DNA of 22,624 nucleotides from CAYJLC01 sp964370735 (GTDB lineage Bacteria; Bacillota; Clostridia; Oscillospirales; Butyricicoccaceae): assembly GCA_964370735.1 (NCBI GenBank), contig CAYJLC010000036.1, positions 1 to 22,624 on the forward strand, given 5' to 3'. The stretch's first letter is position 1, and each line of letters opens with the position of its first letter. The position numbers were made by a program, and so were the translations under genes. Positions 22,480-22,624 of the stretch are shown piece after piece. A model generated the notes under the pieces. That model worked only from the letters and a program-made list of their open reading frames with translations. It was not told the origin of the DNA and searched no databases.

Positions 22480-22508
22480 AATTCTCCTCCTAATGTCCTT
22501 TTTGTTTA

Positions 22509-22537
22509 AGTATATGAGAAGATGGGAGGGGATATGC
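22509..22537 (-). promoter_or_regulatory. Sigma-E-like promoter of spoIVA
   Basis: On the minus strand: -35 GCATATC (22537-22531), 14-bp spacer, -10 CATATACT (22516-22509). This fits the mother-cell sigma-E pattern (kmATATT-N14-CATACAAT-like). spoIVA is a classical sigma-E gene in Bacillus, and the site lies directly behind the terminator of the preceding gene, 30 nt before the spoIVA start. Confidence 0.6.
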
Positions 22538-22540
22538 AAA

Positions 22541-22568
22541 AAAACTCTACCGAAGTTGGTAGAGTTTT
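22541..22568. terminator. Rho-independent terminator upstream of spoIVA
   Basis: AAAACTCTACC (22541-22551) pairs with GGTAGAGTTTT (22558-22568) around a 6-nt loop. On the minus strand seven T follow (22544-22538). It ends the gene entering from the right edge, so spoIVA is transcribed alone. Confidence 0.9.
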
Positions 22569-22594
22569 TTGATATAACATGAAAGGCTCGAAAC

Positions 22595-22624
22595 TTAACT
22601 AGCAACCACTGGGTCTTGTTGCGT
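22595..22624 (-). CDS. C-terminal nine codons of an unidentified gene
   Basis: One minus-strand frame runs from the window edge to TAA (22597-22595), encoding ...TQQDPVVAS. A terminator follows 27 nt later, which supports a true gene end here. In many Firmicutes gpsA lies before spoIVA, but nine residues are not enough to identify the gene. Confidence 0.4.
   Translation of the reverse strand, partial: TQQDPVVAS

Noticed and set aside
22480..22605. 42-codon N-terminal extension of SpoIVA
   Set aside because: It runs through the promoter and a terminator hairpin; the conserved N-terminus starts at MEHIYGDIALRTGGD.
1..22624. CRISPR array, tRNA or rRNA genes
   Set aside because: No regularly spaced direct repeats and no tRNA- or rRNA-like folds or conserved segments were noticed on either strand; small RNAs cannot be excluded by eye.

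Overview
The window reads as low-GC, endospore-forming Firmicutes DNA (class Clostridia, perhaps near Lachnospirales). Grounds: strongly AT-rich DNA and codon use, AGGAGG-type ribosome binding sites, sigma-A promoters with 17-bp spacers, spoIVA, a DUF4364 gene, a DUF815 AAA+ gene, and a sortase-type surface protein. A run of ten N at 3155-3164 shows that this is a scaffolded draft or metagenome assembly. Taxonomy below class is inference.

Layout. 1-1179: C-terminal 392 residues of a sorted surface protein. 1217-4966 (minus): a three-gene c-di-GMP operon, one EAL phosphodiesterase followed by two membrane GGDEF cyclases; the N run lies inside the middle gene. 5306-6667 (minus): D,D-carboxypeptidase, divergent from an O-acetylhomoserine sulfhydrylase (6780-8048, plus), with face-to-face promoters. 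8093-9241 (minus): AI-2E family permease. 9321-11032 (minus): rpsB-tsf operon. 11256-11765 (plus): DUF4364 protein. 11798-12682 (minus): YitT family membrane protein. 12810-15044 (minus): soluble PocR-PAS-GGDEF-EAL protein. 15130-16311 (minus): DUF815 ATPase. 16454-19320 (plus): a tight four-gene operon of two split-barrel/ferredoxin fusion proteins, a zinc-type macrodomain and a class M sirtuin (SirTM). 19325-19571: a long imperfect palindrome, MITE-like. 19667-20920 (plus): CPA1-type Na+/H+ antiporter. 21010-22479 (minus): spoIVA with a sigma-E-like promoter. 22595-22624 (minus): last codons of a gene that enters from the right.

How the genes fit together. The most interesting unit is 16454-19320. 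SirTM and its partner macrodomain are known from staphylococci and streptococci as an ADP-ribosyl writer and eraser acting on a lipoylated GcvH-like protein. Here the writer/eraser pair is translationally coupled, but no GcvH-L or lipoate ligase gene is present. Their place upstream is taken by two paralogous flavin-type split-barrel proteins carrying 2x[4Fe-4S] ferredoxin tails. This suggests a redox-linked ADP-ribosylation system with a different substrate. A perfect inverted repeat overlaps the -35 box of the operon promoter.

A second theme is c-di-GMP: four turnover proteins lie within 14 kb. Two are tandem cyclases that differ in their inhibitory site, and one is a PocR/PAS-sensing EAL protein with a degenerate GGDEF. 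All functional statements come from motifs read by eye; no database search was run.
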